Below, in pieces: positions 24,873 through 35,406 of a stretch of 64,000 nucleotides of DNA. Source of the stretch: Adineta ricciae (taxonomy: Eukaryota; Rotifera; Eurotatoria; Adinetida; Adinetidae); contig CAJNOJ010000046.1 in NCBI GenBank assembly GCA_905250025.1, forward strand, positions 124,001 to 188,000, in the 5' to 3' direction. The position numbers and the translations under genes are program-made. The notes beneath the pieces are model-generated. The model saw only the letters and a program-made list of their open reading frames with translations. It made no database searches and was not told the origin of the DNA. Position 1 is the first letter of the stretch; each line of letters begins with the position of its first letter.

Positions 24873-25403
24873 GCATTCAAGAGAAAACCACACGGGCGTT
24901 TGTTCATTCGTCGTTCGAAGATCTATCATTCTTTAACGAATAATAGTGAACTTTATACTTCTCCTTATTATGATAATTTTACCATAAATTACCGTCCGCC
25001 AACAACGCAATTGAGGCCAAAATATCTTAGAGAAAATCGAGTGCAAGGTGCAGGCGATGAACAGATCATTTTGCCATCGTCAAACGAACAGAAACAGATT
25101 GATTTCACTGAACTCGAACAAATCTTTGACAATGCCATTCGTAAACGTATCCCACTTGAATTATACAAAACTAAATCACCTATTCAAATGAGTCACTATT
25201 CTGAACCTCCACCAAAGCCAACTCAAAATCCACTCGAAACTCGAATAGAATTGATGAATCCATCAGCAACTGTTCGCCCATTTGAAGAAAATAGACCGGG
25301 TCTTAGCCACAGAAGACAATATCGCAAAATAGCTCTAGGAATTACCATTGTTTTCTTGTCAGCTCTCATCGGTTTTACTATTGTTTTCATTTTTGTTAAA
25401 TAA
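24873..25403 (+). CDS. Unknown tail-anchored protein A (start unresolved)
   Basis: Open frame ending at 25401-25403 whose product finishes with a single hydrophobic segment (KIALGITIVFLSALIGFTIV) and almost no residues after it, the layout of a tail-anchored membrane protein. The rest is hydrophilic and Pro-rich without a known domain. The start is unclear: the nearest ATG (24869) is in another frame and stops at 24941-24943 after 24 codons, while the first in-frame ATG is at 25188. A short upstream exon, a uORF or a frameshift are possible. It is the first of three similar plus-strand genes. Confidence 0.45.
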   Translation, partial: AFKRKPHGRLFIRRSKIYHSLTNNSELYTSPYYDNFTINYRPPTTQLRPKYLRENRVQGAGDEQIILPSSNEQKQIDFTELEQIFDNAIRKRIPLELYKTKSPIQMSHYSEPPPKPTQNPLETRIELMNPSATVRPFEENRPGLSHRRQYRKIALGITIVFLSALIGFTIVFIFVK

Positions 25404-25602
25404 TAAAGCGCCAAATCTCTCACTTATTTTTCATATCTTCCAAACTAAAATCCAGTTTCATACATATCACTAAGAGTTTCCTCCTGCTCTAAGCTATTCC
25501 ATTTGTCTTCTCAATGAAAAATATATATATGTATATTTATTCTCATTTATTCCGAATGAAATTGTGATATAATCGATCATTAATAATTTCTCGCGTTTAT
25601 CC

Positions 25603-26378
25603 ATGTCTCGAACGAATGTCTCGAATAACAATGTAAACATCGCAGATGAAGTTTATGAAAAAGTTCGCCCATTACAAAAAGCTTCCAATAACGATCAAGG
25701 ACACGGAGATGATATACCTGTTAAATCACCTAGCAAATTCATAGAGTTATTTTCACATGAATATCAACCACCTCTACAATCAACAAGTATCGAATTTCGT
25801 CTTGAAAATAAAACTAAAGACAACTAACTTATCTGATAGGCCTCTCAGTAAAATCTTCATCATCCAATGAGTTTTCTCTCGAAGCGGCAATGCGAGTGAC
25901 TGACACATCTAACGAAGCAATACGAACGGATGATGAAAATGGAATGGTTAAATCCTATACTCTACCGAATTATAATTCGAAAGCAGTTCTAGAACGAGAT
26001 ATCATCTTAAGTGATCTTTCCATACAGCAACAACAACAATTAACTGATAACGATTGTGAATATGAGATCGATCTAGGAAATGGTTGGTTAACAAAATCGA
26101 TATCTTCGTACGAATCTGGCAGTAGGAAACACAAACGAACGACAATCGGTCATTCTGCTGATTCGAGTCAACTGACAGATAGTCTCAAAATTCCATTTAC
26201 AAGTACATTTTATAATCAGCATGTGCAAGCCAAGAAAAATATTGAACCATGGAATGGACTATTCAGTTCACATATACAACGACCATGTTCAAGAATCTCT
26301 CCTCGAACAGTTTCGATTTTTATAATGGGAACAACAGTTCTCGTCTTCATGAGTGTTATCATATTTCTTGTCGTTTAA
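25603..26378 (+). CDS. Unknown tail-anchored protein B
   Basis: Two exons, 25603-25786 and 25840-26378, joined by a 53-nt intron with a gtatcg donor, an actaac branch-like motif and a tag acceptor (240 aa). The product is hydrophilic, Ser/Asp/Gln-rich and probably disordered. It ends in one hydrophobic segment with no tail (SIFIMGTTVLVFMSVIIFLV). No family recognised. The C-terminal layout (RPCSRIS... then the TM) weakly resembles neighbour A (RPGLSHR... then the TM), which suggests tandem duplication, but the similarity is too short to prove it. Confidence 0.55.
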
Positions 26379-26472
26379 GTCTTTCTCGAATAAATTCTAT
26401 GATTGTTGCCATGCAAATCAATTCGCTTGCAACTCTCTTTTTTCGCTCATTTTTGGACATTTCGTGTTTTCA

Positions 26473-27519
26473 ATGCCCAGGTATGGGCGCTTTCGAACTT
26501 CATCGTTCCGTCGATGTGCTAAGCATAAACTTTTCCGGCACTTGTCTTCCATTTCATCACGAAGCGATCACCATCAAAACAAACAACATGTTTCTTTCTT
26601 ACTATCAACAATTGATGAGAAAACTTTGAATTTCAATTCGTCCGCATTCGCAGACTTATCGCCAAAGCCATTCCTTCGATCGAGTACAATGCTTCCAACA
26701 TTCAATCGAAATCAGGACTTCTCTCCAACGACAAAAATACCTCACGCACCGCCGCTACCTGCGAATTTTTCGGAAAAACTGTCTACTGAAACATTGAAAT
26801 CAACTGATTTCACTAAAGCTATCAAAAGCCGAACTAGTTCAATCACACCTTCCGGTACAGACCTTTCTCAATCAATGTTAATTCGACCAAGTCAAATAAC
26901 TGAACCACCACCTATCATTCAAATGGGAAAGTCGAAAACGTATTGTAATCCGATTATAAAGCCGAGTCTACGCAATCGACGTCGAACACCGTTAACACCA
27001 GATGTACTAGCTTTGACAAAACTTCGTCGTCCTGAACATATTAAATCGAGCATTGCCCAACGAATCGAAGAATTAAAGCAAGCTTCACTGGTTCACTCTC
27101 AGTCATTTGATGAAAACTCGGACAAGCAAACGGATGTTCTGATAACATGCGAATACAAAAATAATAACCAAGAACGTAAGTGGCTCGAAGAACAATCACA
27201 GAAACAATCGACTATTCGATTTTTAAACACAAAGAACTCTGTGGAATTAAACAACCGTCTCTTTCAAATACGTAGTGTTGAATTTCTCGATCATGTCAAC
27301 GTTCGTTTTCATGCACAAGAGAAGCTTTTCGAAGACAATTTCTTAAACAAATACTTGAAACAAATCAGCATCATCACGATACTAATTCTCAGCATCCTCC
27401 GACTAATTGAAAACACACTATCCAATCTAGCGATACCAGGTATACAAATTATTCTCAATTTGATCTACGTTTTCATACTGACCACTGTTGCAAGTATCCT
27501 CATTACAAATCAAAAATGA
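26473..27519 (+). CDS. Unknown protein C with C-terminal membrane hairpin
   Basis: Open frame of 348 aa from the ATG at 26473; the frame is also open upstream without an earlier ATG. The N-terminal two thirds are basic, Ser/Thr/Pro-rich and probably disordered. About residues 200-290 look helical and charged. The end has two adjacent hydrophobic segments (ISIITILILSILRLI, and IILNLIYVFILTTVASILI up to the C-terminus). No family recognised. It begins 95 nt after gene B and overlaps the 3' end of a minus-strand gene by about 10 nt. Confidence 0.5.
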   Translation: MPRYGRFRTSSFRRCAKHKLFRHLSSISSRSDHHQNKQHVSFLLSTIDEKTLNFNSSAFADLSPKPFLRSSTMLPTFNRNQDFSPTTKIPHAPPLPANFSEKLSTETLKSTDFTKAIKSRTSSITPSGTDLSQSMLIRPSQITEPPPIIQMGKSKTYCNPIIKPSLRNRRRTPLTPDVLALTKLRRPEHIKSSIAQRIEELKQASLVHSQSFDENSDKQTDVLITCEYKNNNQERKWLEEQSQKQSTIRFLNTKNSVELNNRLFQIRSVEFLDHVNVRFHAQEKLFEDNFLNKYLKQISIITILILSILRLIENTLSNLAIPGIQIILNLIYVFILTTVASILITNQK

Positions 27520-27941
27520 AAAAAACGACGAGACATACCAGGACCGTACGGATGGATATGAGATATCGCAACACATTCGTCGTTGTTACCGCCGAGTAAT
27601 GCTATGTTGCAATTTTGAAATATATGAACGGCATCAACAAGCATGTCTCGATCAGAGAGACGATCAGCCTAAAGGGGATGACAGTTGAATACATACAGGA
27701 ATAGCGTTTGTAATTTCCATCTGACTGCCCACACATGATTACTTACAACAGTATCGACTTGATCTTCATTATCTTTCATTCGTAGTGCATACAATTGAAG
27801 AGTTTGTTCAAATAGGAGAGGGAAATAATCATCAACAGATTGTAATTGACTAAGTGCTGGAACATCATTAACCTTGAAATAGAGGGAAAAACTTGATATA
27901 GAGATATCAAAATCTGTTTGATGACTTACTCTTCGTTGCAT
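27510..27941 (-). CDS. Unknown small conserved-looking protein
   Basis: Three exons: 27941-27930 (ATG plus three codons), 27872-27747 and 27668-27510, about 98 aa. Good donor and acceptor sites support the joins. The product is soluble with a helical middle (DYFPLLFEQTLQLYALRMK) and a C-terminal part containing ALLGGNNDECVAISHIHPYG. I do not recognise it. The stop (27510-27512) lies inside the 3' end of the plus-strand gene C, so the two coding regions overlap tail to tail. A donor-like gtatgt at about 27550 leaves open a different last exon. Confidence 0.5.
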
Positions 27942-28148
27942 TGTTATTAAATGTTTTGAATCAAAGAAATCGAATAAAAAACTTCTAATGTAGTAGGTAC
28001 AATAACTTTCTTAACTGTCCAATGATATGATTCGTTCTGTAACTAACCAATGAAAAATCGTGTTCTCTCGCCTCTCAAATGTACAAGAAAAAAAGAACGC
28101 ATCATCATATAGATTCTTTATCTCATTTGTGAATTCAACACTTATTTG

Positions 28149-28448
28149 ATGGGCCAAAAAATTCTCCTGATAGTCGGTTTACTCGCTCTTGCACACGCTG
28201 GTTACTCAGCTGCTCAACATCGTGTTTACGTTCGTCTCACAGAACAACGATTTGAACGTCTGCCAACCGATATTATCGTTCAAACTTTAATTGCGTTTCT
28301 TGCTTGTTGCATCGGTACAGTTCAATTTTTTGGTAAATTCAAACCGATTCTTATTACAGCCGAATGGCAAAATAAATCGTGGGATACTATCGGCAATCGT
28401 CCATCGTTTATGACGTTTAACCATCGTGGTAAAAAACTATTTCATTAA
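28149..28448 (+). CDS. EMC5: ER membrane protein complex subunit 5 (MMGT)
   Basis: Subunit of the ER membrane insertase EMC. Single exon, 99 aa. Two hydrophobic segments (ILLIVGLLALAHAGYSAAQH at the N-terminus, and IIVQTLIAFLACCIGTVQFF) are followed by a cytoplasmic end with the family signature RPSFMTFNHRGKKLF. Conserved SAAQHRVYVRLTE matches animal EMC5/MMGT1. The ATG at 28149 gives the usual N-terminus. The C-terminal extension of vertebrate proteins is absent. Confidence 0.93.
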   Translation: MGQKILLIVGLLALAHAGYSAAQHRVYVRLTEQRFERLPTDIIVQTLIAFLACCIGTVQFFGKFKPILITAEWQNKSWDTIGNRPSFMTFNHRGKKLFH

Positions 28449-28569
28449 TTGAAACTCAACAACAAAGAACTTTTTTTTATTTCAAAGCTTTTTTCCTTCT
28501 TTGCCTCATTTCTTTCGTTTCTATTTTCTTTGTGTTTGATATATTCCATAAGTAAACGTTTGTCGTGCA

Positions 28570-29337
28570 ATGGAAGTTTGTGTTGATAGTTTCGAATCAG
28601 CTTTAGCAGCCGTACAAGGTGGAGCTCAACGTATTGAATTATGCAGTTCACTCGATCAAGGCGGTTTAACTCCTTCAATTGGTTTATTACGATTAATTCG
28701 TCAACGTTTACCTGCCGAATTAATTGTCTTCGTTATGATTCGTTGCCGTGGAGGCGATTTCGTTTATGATGAAAATGAATTGAATGTTATGAAAGAAGAA
28801 ATTCAATCATTTTTGCAGTCAAACCAACGCGTCGATGGTTTCGTATTTGGTGCCCTTCATCCAGACGGAACTATTGATATTCAAAGTTTAAAAACATTAA
28901 TTTCCCATATTCCGAAAGATATCTCATTAACATTTCATCGCGCTTTTGATTTCATTGCCAAATGGGAGACCGGCATTGATCAATTAATTCAACTTGGCTT
29001 TCATCGTATTCTGACAAGCGGTCAAGAAACAAATGCTTATTATGGAAGAAAATGTATACGTCAGATGATCACTCATGCTCAAAATCGAATTATAATCCTT
29101 CCCGGATGCGGCATTAATATGACTAATCTGGAATCTATATTACGTGAAACAGGTGCGAAAGAGTTTCATGCGTCTGCACGTGTGCGTCGGCCATCAAAAA
29201 TGATTTATAAAAATTTCCAAAAGAGAATTTGTCTGAATGGTCAAAATACAGATGAGGAAGACAATTCCATTCAAGTAACAGACAAAGAAAAAGTAAAACT
29301 CATGATGGATATCTACCGCAAAGTTTTTTTTAAGTAA
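28570..29337 (+). CDS. CUTC: Copper homeostasis protein CutC
   Basis: CutC-family TIM-barrel protein proposed to act in copper homeostasis. Single exon, 255 aa. It starts at the conserved MEVCVDSFESALAAVQGGA and contains RIELCSSLDQGGLTPS, VMIRCRGGDF, GFVFGALHPDGTID, LTFHRAFDF, ILTSGQETNA and KEFHASARV, all in family order. It lies 121 nt after EMC5 on the same strand. Intronless, unlike most neighbours of this length. Confidence 0.95.
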   Translation: MEVCVDSFESALAAVQGGAQRIELCSSLDQGGLTPSIGLLRLIRQRLPAELIVFVMIRCRGGDFVYDENELNVMKEEIQSFLQSNQRVDGFVFGALHPDGTIDIQSLKTLISHIPKDISLTFHRAFDFIAKWETGIDQLIQLGFHRILTSGQETNAYYGRKCIRQMITHAQNRIIILPGCGINMTNLESILRETGAKEFHASARVRRPSKMIYKNFQKRICLNGQNTDEEDNSIQVTDKEKVKLMMDIYRKVFFK

Positions 29338-29435
29338 AACCTCCTCTGTTTTGTTCTTCTGTCTCTTCCGTTGTGTTGTCACGTGAAAATAAGGCGATAT
29401 TTGTACGATCGTTTGTTCTTTTTATTAAAGATGAA

Positions 29436-31227
29436 ATGTTCCGTCGTGTTTCATTAAATAATATCCCTTTCTATTCGAAACAATCATCTCATCTATTATC
29501 ATTATGTAACAATCGTATAGTTTCTATTGGATGGTATCATAGCGACTCCATCGAAGAAAATCTACCTGAAGAGCAAGCTTATGAAGAACAACGACTCTCA
29601 TCACACGAGGCAACTAAAATCTTACGAACGCATGAAGCGAGTGTTACGTTGGAAGCCAGTTGCCCAGTGAAATATTATCAAGTAAACTATCTTGGTGCGA
29701 ATAATCCACCGGGTATGTCAATGAGAACACTTTCTTAGCAGCAAGAATAAAAAACACATTGCAGTTTTATTCGTTTTTCAAGAAACATCTTGCATGATAA
29801 TTTCTTCTAAGTAAATATGATTGACACATGACTATAACACAACGCATGTTTTCGAATCTTGTCTTTCTATTCACATGACATAGTCTCGCTTTTTCGTCCA
29901 TTTTCCTAGAGGATCGCCAGGCTCAAGCTCGCATACAATCGAGTAATTCCAACACGTATCTGTTCGGCGTTTTCGATGGACACGGCGGTCCTTGGTGTTC
30001 GGATGCTATTGGTCATCGATTGTTTGAATACATAGCGGTGTCTTTACACTCGCCGAATGATCTAGAAACTATTATGCAAAAAGGCAAAACCATCATTAGT
30101 AGCAATCGTCAAAATCCACGCAATCTTTCTTCATTACTTTTACATTCATACTATAGTCCATACAAAGATGTACGCAGTTCGAAAACGAAAGAACTTCATC
30201 AAATTAACTTATTAAAACACATCGAAGAAGTCTATACATCCTTCGATGCCGATAATACCGATATCAACAGCGCGCTTGAAAGTGCATTTGTCAAACTAGA
30301 TCGTGATATATGTGCTGAAGCAATACCAACTCCCCCGCAACAGGTCAACGAGGACCTTTTACATATAAGTACTGCTGGCTCGTGTGCTTGTGTAGCACTG
30401 GTGAAAGACACGGATCTTTATATTGCAAATTGTGGTGATGCACGGGCGGTTCTCGGTAAAGCTTTTCAAAACACAAATAGGAATTTCTCATGTACATCTT
30501 CATCGTAGGTACAACTGATAATCATGGTAATTCAATTGCTGTTTCTCTATCCAATGATCATAATATACGTAATCAAAATGAGGTTCGACGAGTGCTATCT
30601 GAACACCCGCCAAACGAATCTCACTCAGTCATTCGTAGTGATCGATTACTTGGCTTATTGATGCCGTTTCGAGCATTCGGTGATATACGTTTAAAATGGC
30701 CAATAAATACTCTTCGAGAATATCTACAGCCTTACTATAAAAAAGGTGATGCCATACCACATTTCTACATCACGCCGCCATACCTGACAGCTCGACCAGA
30801 AATCATGAAATATAAACTAACGAAGAAAGATAAATTTCTTGTTTTAGCAACTGATGGTCTTTGGGATTTACTGACACCTGAAAAAGTGGTCGAATTAATA
30901 TCGAATCACCAGAAAGGGGTGCAAAGTTTCGATCGATTTGTTTTAAATAAAAGCGACGGCAAAATTGCCTCGTTGAAATTGAAGGATATCAATGAATTAT
31001 TATCGGCACGGCAACAAGCCATCAAAAACCAACCAATGGATCAAAATTCTGCCACCGATTTAATTCGTCATGCACTTGCTTATACATCTAAAGGTAAATT
31101 TGATAGTAAACTCTTATCGGATGTTTTGACTTTCCCTAATCCACGTTCAATACGTGACGATATCACAGTAACTATTGTTTATTTTAATCAAGCAATGTTT
31201 GATCAATACGAAGGCAAAGCGAAATAA
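29436..31227 (+). CDS. PDP1: Pyruvate dehydrogenase phosphatase catalytic subunit (PPM family)
   Basis: Mitochondrial Mg/Mn-dependent PP2C-type phosphatase that reactivates pyruvate dehydrogenase. Three exons: 29436-29712, 29910-30455 and 30509-31227 (513 aa). PP2C motifs are all visible: VFDGHGGPWCS, TAGSCACVALV, ANCGDARAVLG, the PDP-type LLMPFRAFGDIRLKWP, VLATDGLWDLL and RDDITVTIVYF. The N-terminus is basic and Ser-rich (MFRRVSLNNIPFYSK), compatible with a mitochondrial targeting peptide. The conserved YQVNYLGANNPPEDR segment crosses the first intron. PDP1 and PDP2 cannot be told apart here. Confidence 0.92.
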
Positions 31228-31457
31228 TGCTCAAATAAAGAATTCTTATTTTTGTTTCAATAACAATAATATGCATCTAATTTCTTTTCTGTAAAATATG
31301 TCTTAGTTATGCTAGTCCAAAAAATAAAATCGAATTTAAGCGCTTATGTATTTGATTTTTTTGTAAATTTACTTATTAAAAGAAGAGAATTAAAAAGATT
31401 TCAAATGCGAAAACGAGTTCCTTTTGTACGTTGATCTTTGCGTTTCAAATTTTAACC

Positions 31458-32917
31458 ATGGCACAACGATACATATTGACAACAGATGAGAGTGCCGTGG
31501 AGAAAGACGAATCACACGGAAGTGACCTTTTAAGTGGAATACATCCGATTAAAGTCATGGCATATAAAGCAAATACACCAGTAACAACATCAACAGAAGC
31601 AAGTGCAAATAGTCTATCAAATTCAGCGGTGGAATTGCATATCGGTGAACGAGAAAAAGTTGGACAGGGCACTTTCGGGTATTTGATATTTTGGTTTTTC
31701 TACAATCGATTCATACCATTGAAATCAGATGAGATCTCTTGACAAATTTTGTTTTTTGTCTTGATAGAAAAGTTTATAAAGCGAAATTGCTTACTACGCA
31801 AGAAATTATCGCGATCAAAGAAGTTGAACTGGAAGAAAAATTCAAATCTCGAGAATTAGAGATACTGAAAAGCATGATACATCCGAACATCGTCCGATTA
31901 AAATACTTCTTTCATACCACCTCCGCCTCGAAACAGATTCTATGTTTAATTATGGAATATATGCCAATGAGTGCTCATCATTTGATATCCGAATATCGAC
32001 GCAATCATAAAATTATGCCGTTGTTTTATATAAAGTTGTTCGTTTATCAAATGTTACGCGGTCTCGGATATCTTCATACACAAGGCGTTGTAAGTAGGTA
32101 TTGTTATAGAGAGATTTGTGAGTTAAATGCAGCTGATGTTCACAGGCACATCGCGATGTGAAACCGGCAAACATGATTGTTGATCATGAAGCAGGAATAT
32201 TGAAAATATGTGACCTTGGCAGTGCCAAGAAGTTAAATAGAAATGAAAAATCAGTTTCCTATGTAAAATAGAAAAAACAATCCTTCAAAAGATTCAGTTC
32301 ATTTCGATAGATTTATTTTAGGTTTGCACTCGTTACTATCGGTAGGTAGATGTTCGATTATCTTCAAATGTTAGAAACGAAATCTATGATACAGAGCTCC
32401 CGAACTTCTGCTTGGTCATACGGAATACACGACAGCCGTTGATATTTGGTCTGCGGGTTGTTGCATGGCCGAATTTCTGAATGGTTATCCAATTTTTCGT
32501 GGCACTGATTCCAGTGATCAGATGTATCAGATTATCAAAATGATCGGAATTCCAACTCGAGAAGAACTACAGGAAATGAATCCACGTTATACTGGTTCGA
32601 TTGATTTGACGGTGGTTTCGTATACTCCCCGTACCGTTCGTGGCTATCTTCCTGAACATACACAAGAAGCAGCGTTGGTCTTGCTTGATCGATTATTGAA
32701 ATATAAACCTAGTGAACGTATGACATGTCAAAGAGCACTTGCAACAGATTTTTTTGCTGAATTAAAACAACGTTCTTTGGCTTTACCAAACAACCGTCCA
32801 TTACCACCATTATTTAATTTTCACGAAAATGAGTTGTCAAGACATTGCTATTTATATTCAACAATTGTTCCTGATTTTGTCCGAACTAGTCCATCAGACG
32901 ACAAAGAAAGTGAGTAG
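31458..32917 (+). CDS. GSK3/shaggy-like protein kinase, divergent
   Basis: Ser/Thr kinase of the glycogen synthase kinase 3 family. Five exons: 31458-31678, 31768-32089, 32146-32262, 32322-32341 and 32395-32917 (400 aa). Visible are the Gly loop (VGQGTFG), catalytic Lys (AIKEVELE), catalytic loop [10 protein letters not shown], the activation-loop Tyr in [18 protein letters not shown], and the GSK3 C-terminal block with [13 protein letters not shown]. The Mg-binding motif reads D-L-G instead of D-F-G ([11 protein letters not shown]). One exon is only 20 nt and carries the activation-loop Tyr-Tyr-Arg. Compared with canonical GSK3 it is diverged throughout, so it is probably a paralogue. Confidence 0.88.
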
Positions 32918-33054
32918 TCGAATTTAATCTAAAAAATAAAAAAGCACCGCCGGTGTCTCCTTTTTTTTGTTCTTTTTCGTTTCTCTTTCTCTCTCCCTTC
33001 TCTCATGGTTGTTATTCATCACATGATGTATATATATTTATTGACATAATCATT

Positions 33055-33377
33055 ATGCTTCATACGATGAAGGTACGTCGACGACATCGAGTAGCAAAAA
33101 GCGAAAGCGATCGTGAATGCTTGGTTGAAAACGAATCCGCTCAGCATGAGCCATCGAAAGTTGTATACTTCTTATTTTTCCCTGCATCTCTAATCATGTT
33201 TTTCGTTGCTTTCAGGTACGTCGAGCACTGTGGAAAGTTGTAAAAGGGACGTGGAAAGCATTTAAAGTCGGCTTGAAAACAACTGTCGCTAGTCAACCAT
33301 TTTCTGTGGCCCTCGAACCGACAGCGATAGCAACGACTATAGTCGATTATCGAGTGTACAAGAGAAATCATCAATAG
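33055..33377 (+). CDS. Small basic protein, unknown
   Basis: Two exons, 33055-33159 and 33216-33377 (88 aa), with an intron of 56 nt ending in a good TTTCAG acceptor. The N-terminal half is Lys/Arg/Glu-rich; the second half (RRALWKVVKGTWKAFKVG...) looks amphipathic. GTACGTCGA occurs at both 33073 and 33216, so the beginning of each half is similar. No family recognised, and splicing is inferred only from sequence. Confidence 0.35.
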
Positions 33378-33516
33378 TGTCATGAATGAACATTTAGCAA
33401 TTTATCTGATATAAAAACGGTTTATTATCATGTTTATGTAGGATAAAAATAAAACTATCGTTTACCATATTATGTTCTGTAACATAAAATATCTGACAAA
33501 AACAACTCCTTTTCGT

Positions 33517-35149
33517 TTAAGAACAAGTACTTCGCGTGGAAATACCGAGTGTAGAAGCCGATTTACACAAATAATCCTCGTAGAATGTTTCTTCGTCCTG
33601 AGGTGTGTAAATTTCAATTGTAGATAACGTTGCTGTATCATTTATAACACGATGATCCATTGATGTGTCGAAACCAAATGAAGCAAATGGTTTTGAAGAC
33701 CGTCCGCTACTTTGATCGGATGATGGAGTAGTTGATGATGGAGCAATATTAGATAGTAGATTATGAGAAGGTCGCTTGCTAGAAATAGGTGTCATTATGT
33801 CTTCAAATTCATGGTCTTTTTTTGTTGAAGACGAATGAGAAGGGAATCGAAATGTTGGAATGACATGAGCTCGTTCTGCACGGTAGGTTGAACGATCAGA
33901 ATGAGGAGAAAGCGATTCCTTGATGATAGAAGCCAGCCGTTGGGAATAAGGTGTTTTCTCAGTATTGGAAAGTGAATGATTCTCAATAGCAGGAGTCTTT
34001 TGTGCGATTGTATTGTGTTGTACTGATGGTTTATCTAGTTCATCGTGATATTTTAGAATTGAATGTTTGGATGTAACTATACAGCTGGTGATAGGTGTTA
34101 TTGGTAGTGGAGATGCTTGCGGAGATGAATTTGACTAAAATAGAGATGGAAAATGTAAAGCTAGACAGGAAATGTGTTGCTTAGAACGTACTTTTGGTGA
34201 GATTTGTCTACCTCTATCGTCGATCTCAACATAATATCCATTGGTTGTTGCAGTCGTTGGCTGTTTTGATAATCTCTCATGATCGATCAATGATGTTCGT
34301 GGAGTCATGCTCATTGGTGTTACATTTGATAAAGGTAAAGATATTCTGTCATCATGACGTTGTCGGCTAATTTTCTCAGTATTTCTTAAAGTCGCCAATA
34401 ATCGAGTCGATGAACTAGAAAAGATCTCGCGGAAGTAACAATTGATTGTTTGATTTTCATTTCGCCTTACATAGGGTGATCAACTTTTGTTGACTGCAGC
34501 TCATTAACCCATGGATGGGTTCTAGCCCATGAATCAAACCAAGTTATGTTGTATCGACTATCAAGTACACCAGGCATTCGCTTATCAAGATAAGCAAAAA
34601 TCTTTTGTCGTTTTGTAACAGATTCTTGCGTTGCTGCCCAGTGTATTGGTGTTAGATTAGCATGATCTTTGATTCGTAAGCATTCATATAAAAACTTGTC
34701 TTCTCGACGCTGTTGGTCTTCATCGTTGCTCTCAACTTTTCTTATGGATAGTAATAGATGTAACATAGGGATACTTGCAAATCGACAAGCGATATGGATG
34801 GCTGTATGACCGGCTGAAAGACATCTATTGTAATCGTTGTAGGTAGGAAAAGAGCATACATTAGAATTTTTATTGACACTCACAACTTTGGATCTGCTTT
34901 ATTGGCTAGAAGGTATTCAACAGTTGGCATTTGATTGTGATACGTAGCTGTCGAAAGTGCCGATTCGCCATAGAGATTCAACGCATTAATATCAACATCT
35001 ATGCAAATGATTTTTGTGAGACAATACATAGTCGAATGTTAAGTTGTACTTGTCGCAGTCCATTACTCACTATGCACTTGTAGACACTTTTGAATTTTAG
35101 ATATTTGACCTAATCGTGCATACTGACACAATTCGTCGGCATTAGCCAT
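33517..35149 (-). CDS. Ankyrin-repeat protein with disordered C-terminus
   Basis: Five exons: 35149-35071, 34998-34887, 34824-34471, 34414-34192 and 34134-33517 (461 aa). The N-terminal 160 residues form about four ankyrin repeats, with motifs such as YGESALSTATYHNQMPTVEY, AGHTAIHIACRFASIPMLHL and NLTPIHWAATQES. The remaining 300 residues are Ser/Thr/Pro-rich and low-complexity. No catalytic domain. Probably a cytoplasmic scaffold; the orthologue is not identified. The acceptor for exon 3 was set by reading frame (DPKCLSAGHTAIH). Confidence 0.75.
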
Positions 35150-35406
35150 GATCTGAAAATACAAACCTTTCCAAAAGCATTTCCCGCACTGACTGTTTCT
35201 ATTCAATTAGTTGTCGAGGCTTTTTTAAAAATTAGATACTCGATTGTATTTTTTTGTAAACAAATATCAATTATGTTTTCTTTTTTGTATAAAGATCAAC
35301 ATACAACTAGCTCTATTTTGTACACAAACGATTGAACTGTTTCGAGTATAAATACAAGACAAGGAAAGAAACAAACAAACAAACACACAGGACATAAGTC
35401 ACTATC

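Noticed and set aside
27510-27941. The small minus-strand gene as missing N-terminal exons of NUP188
   Set aside because: It starts with its own ATG, has its own stop, and shows no similarity in order to the NUP188 N-terminus.
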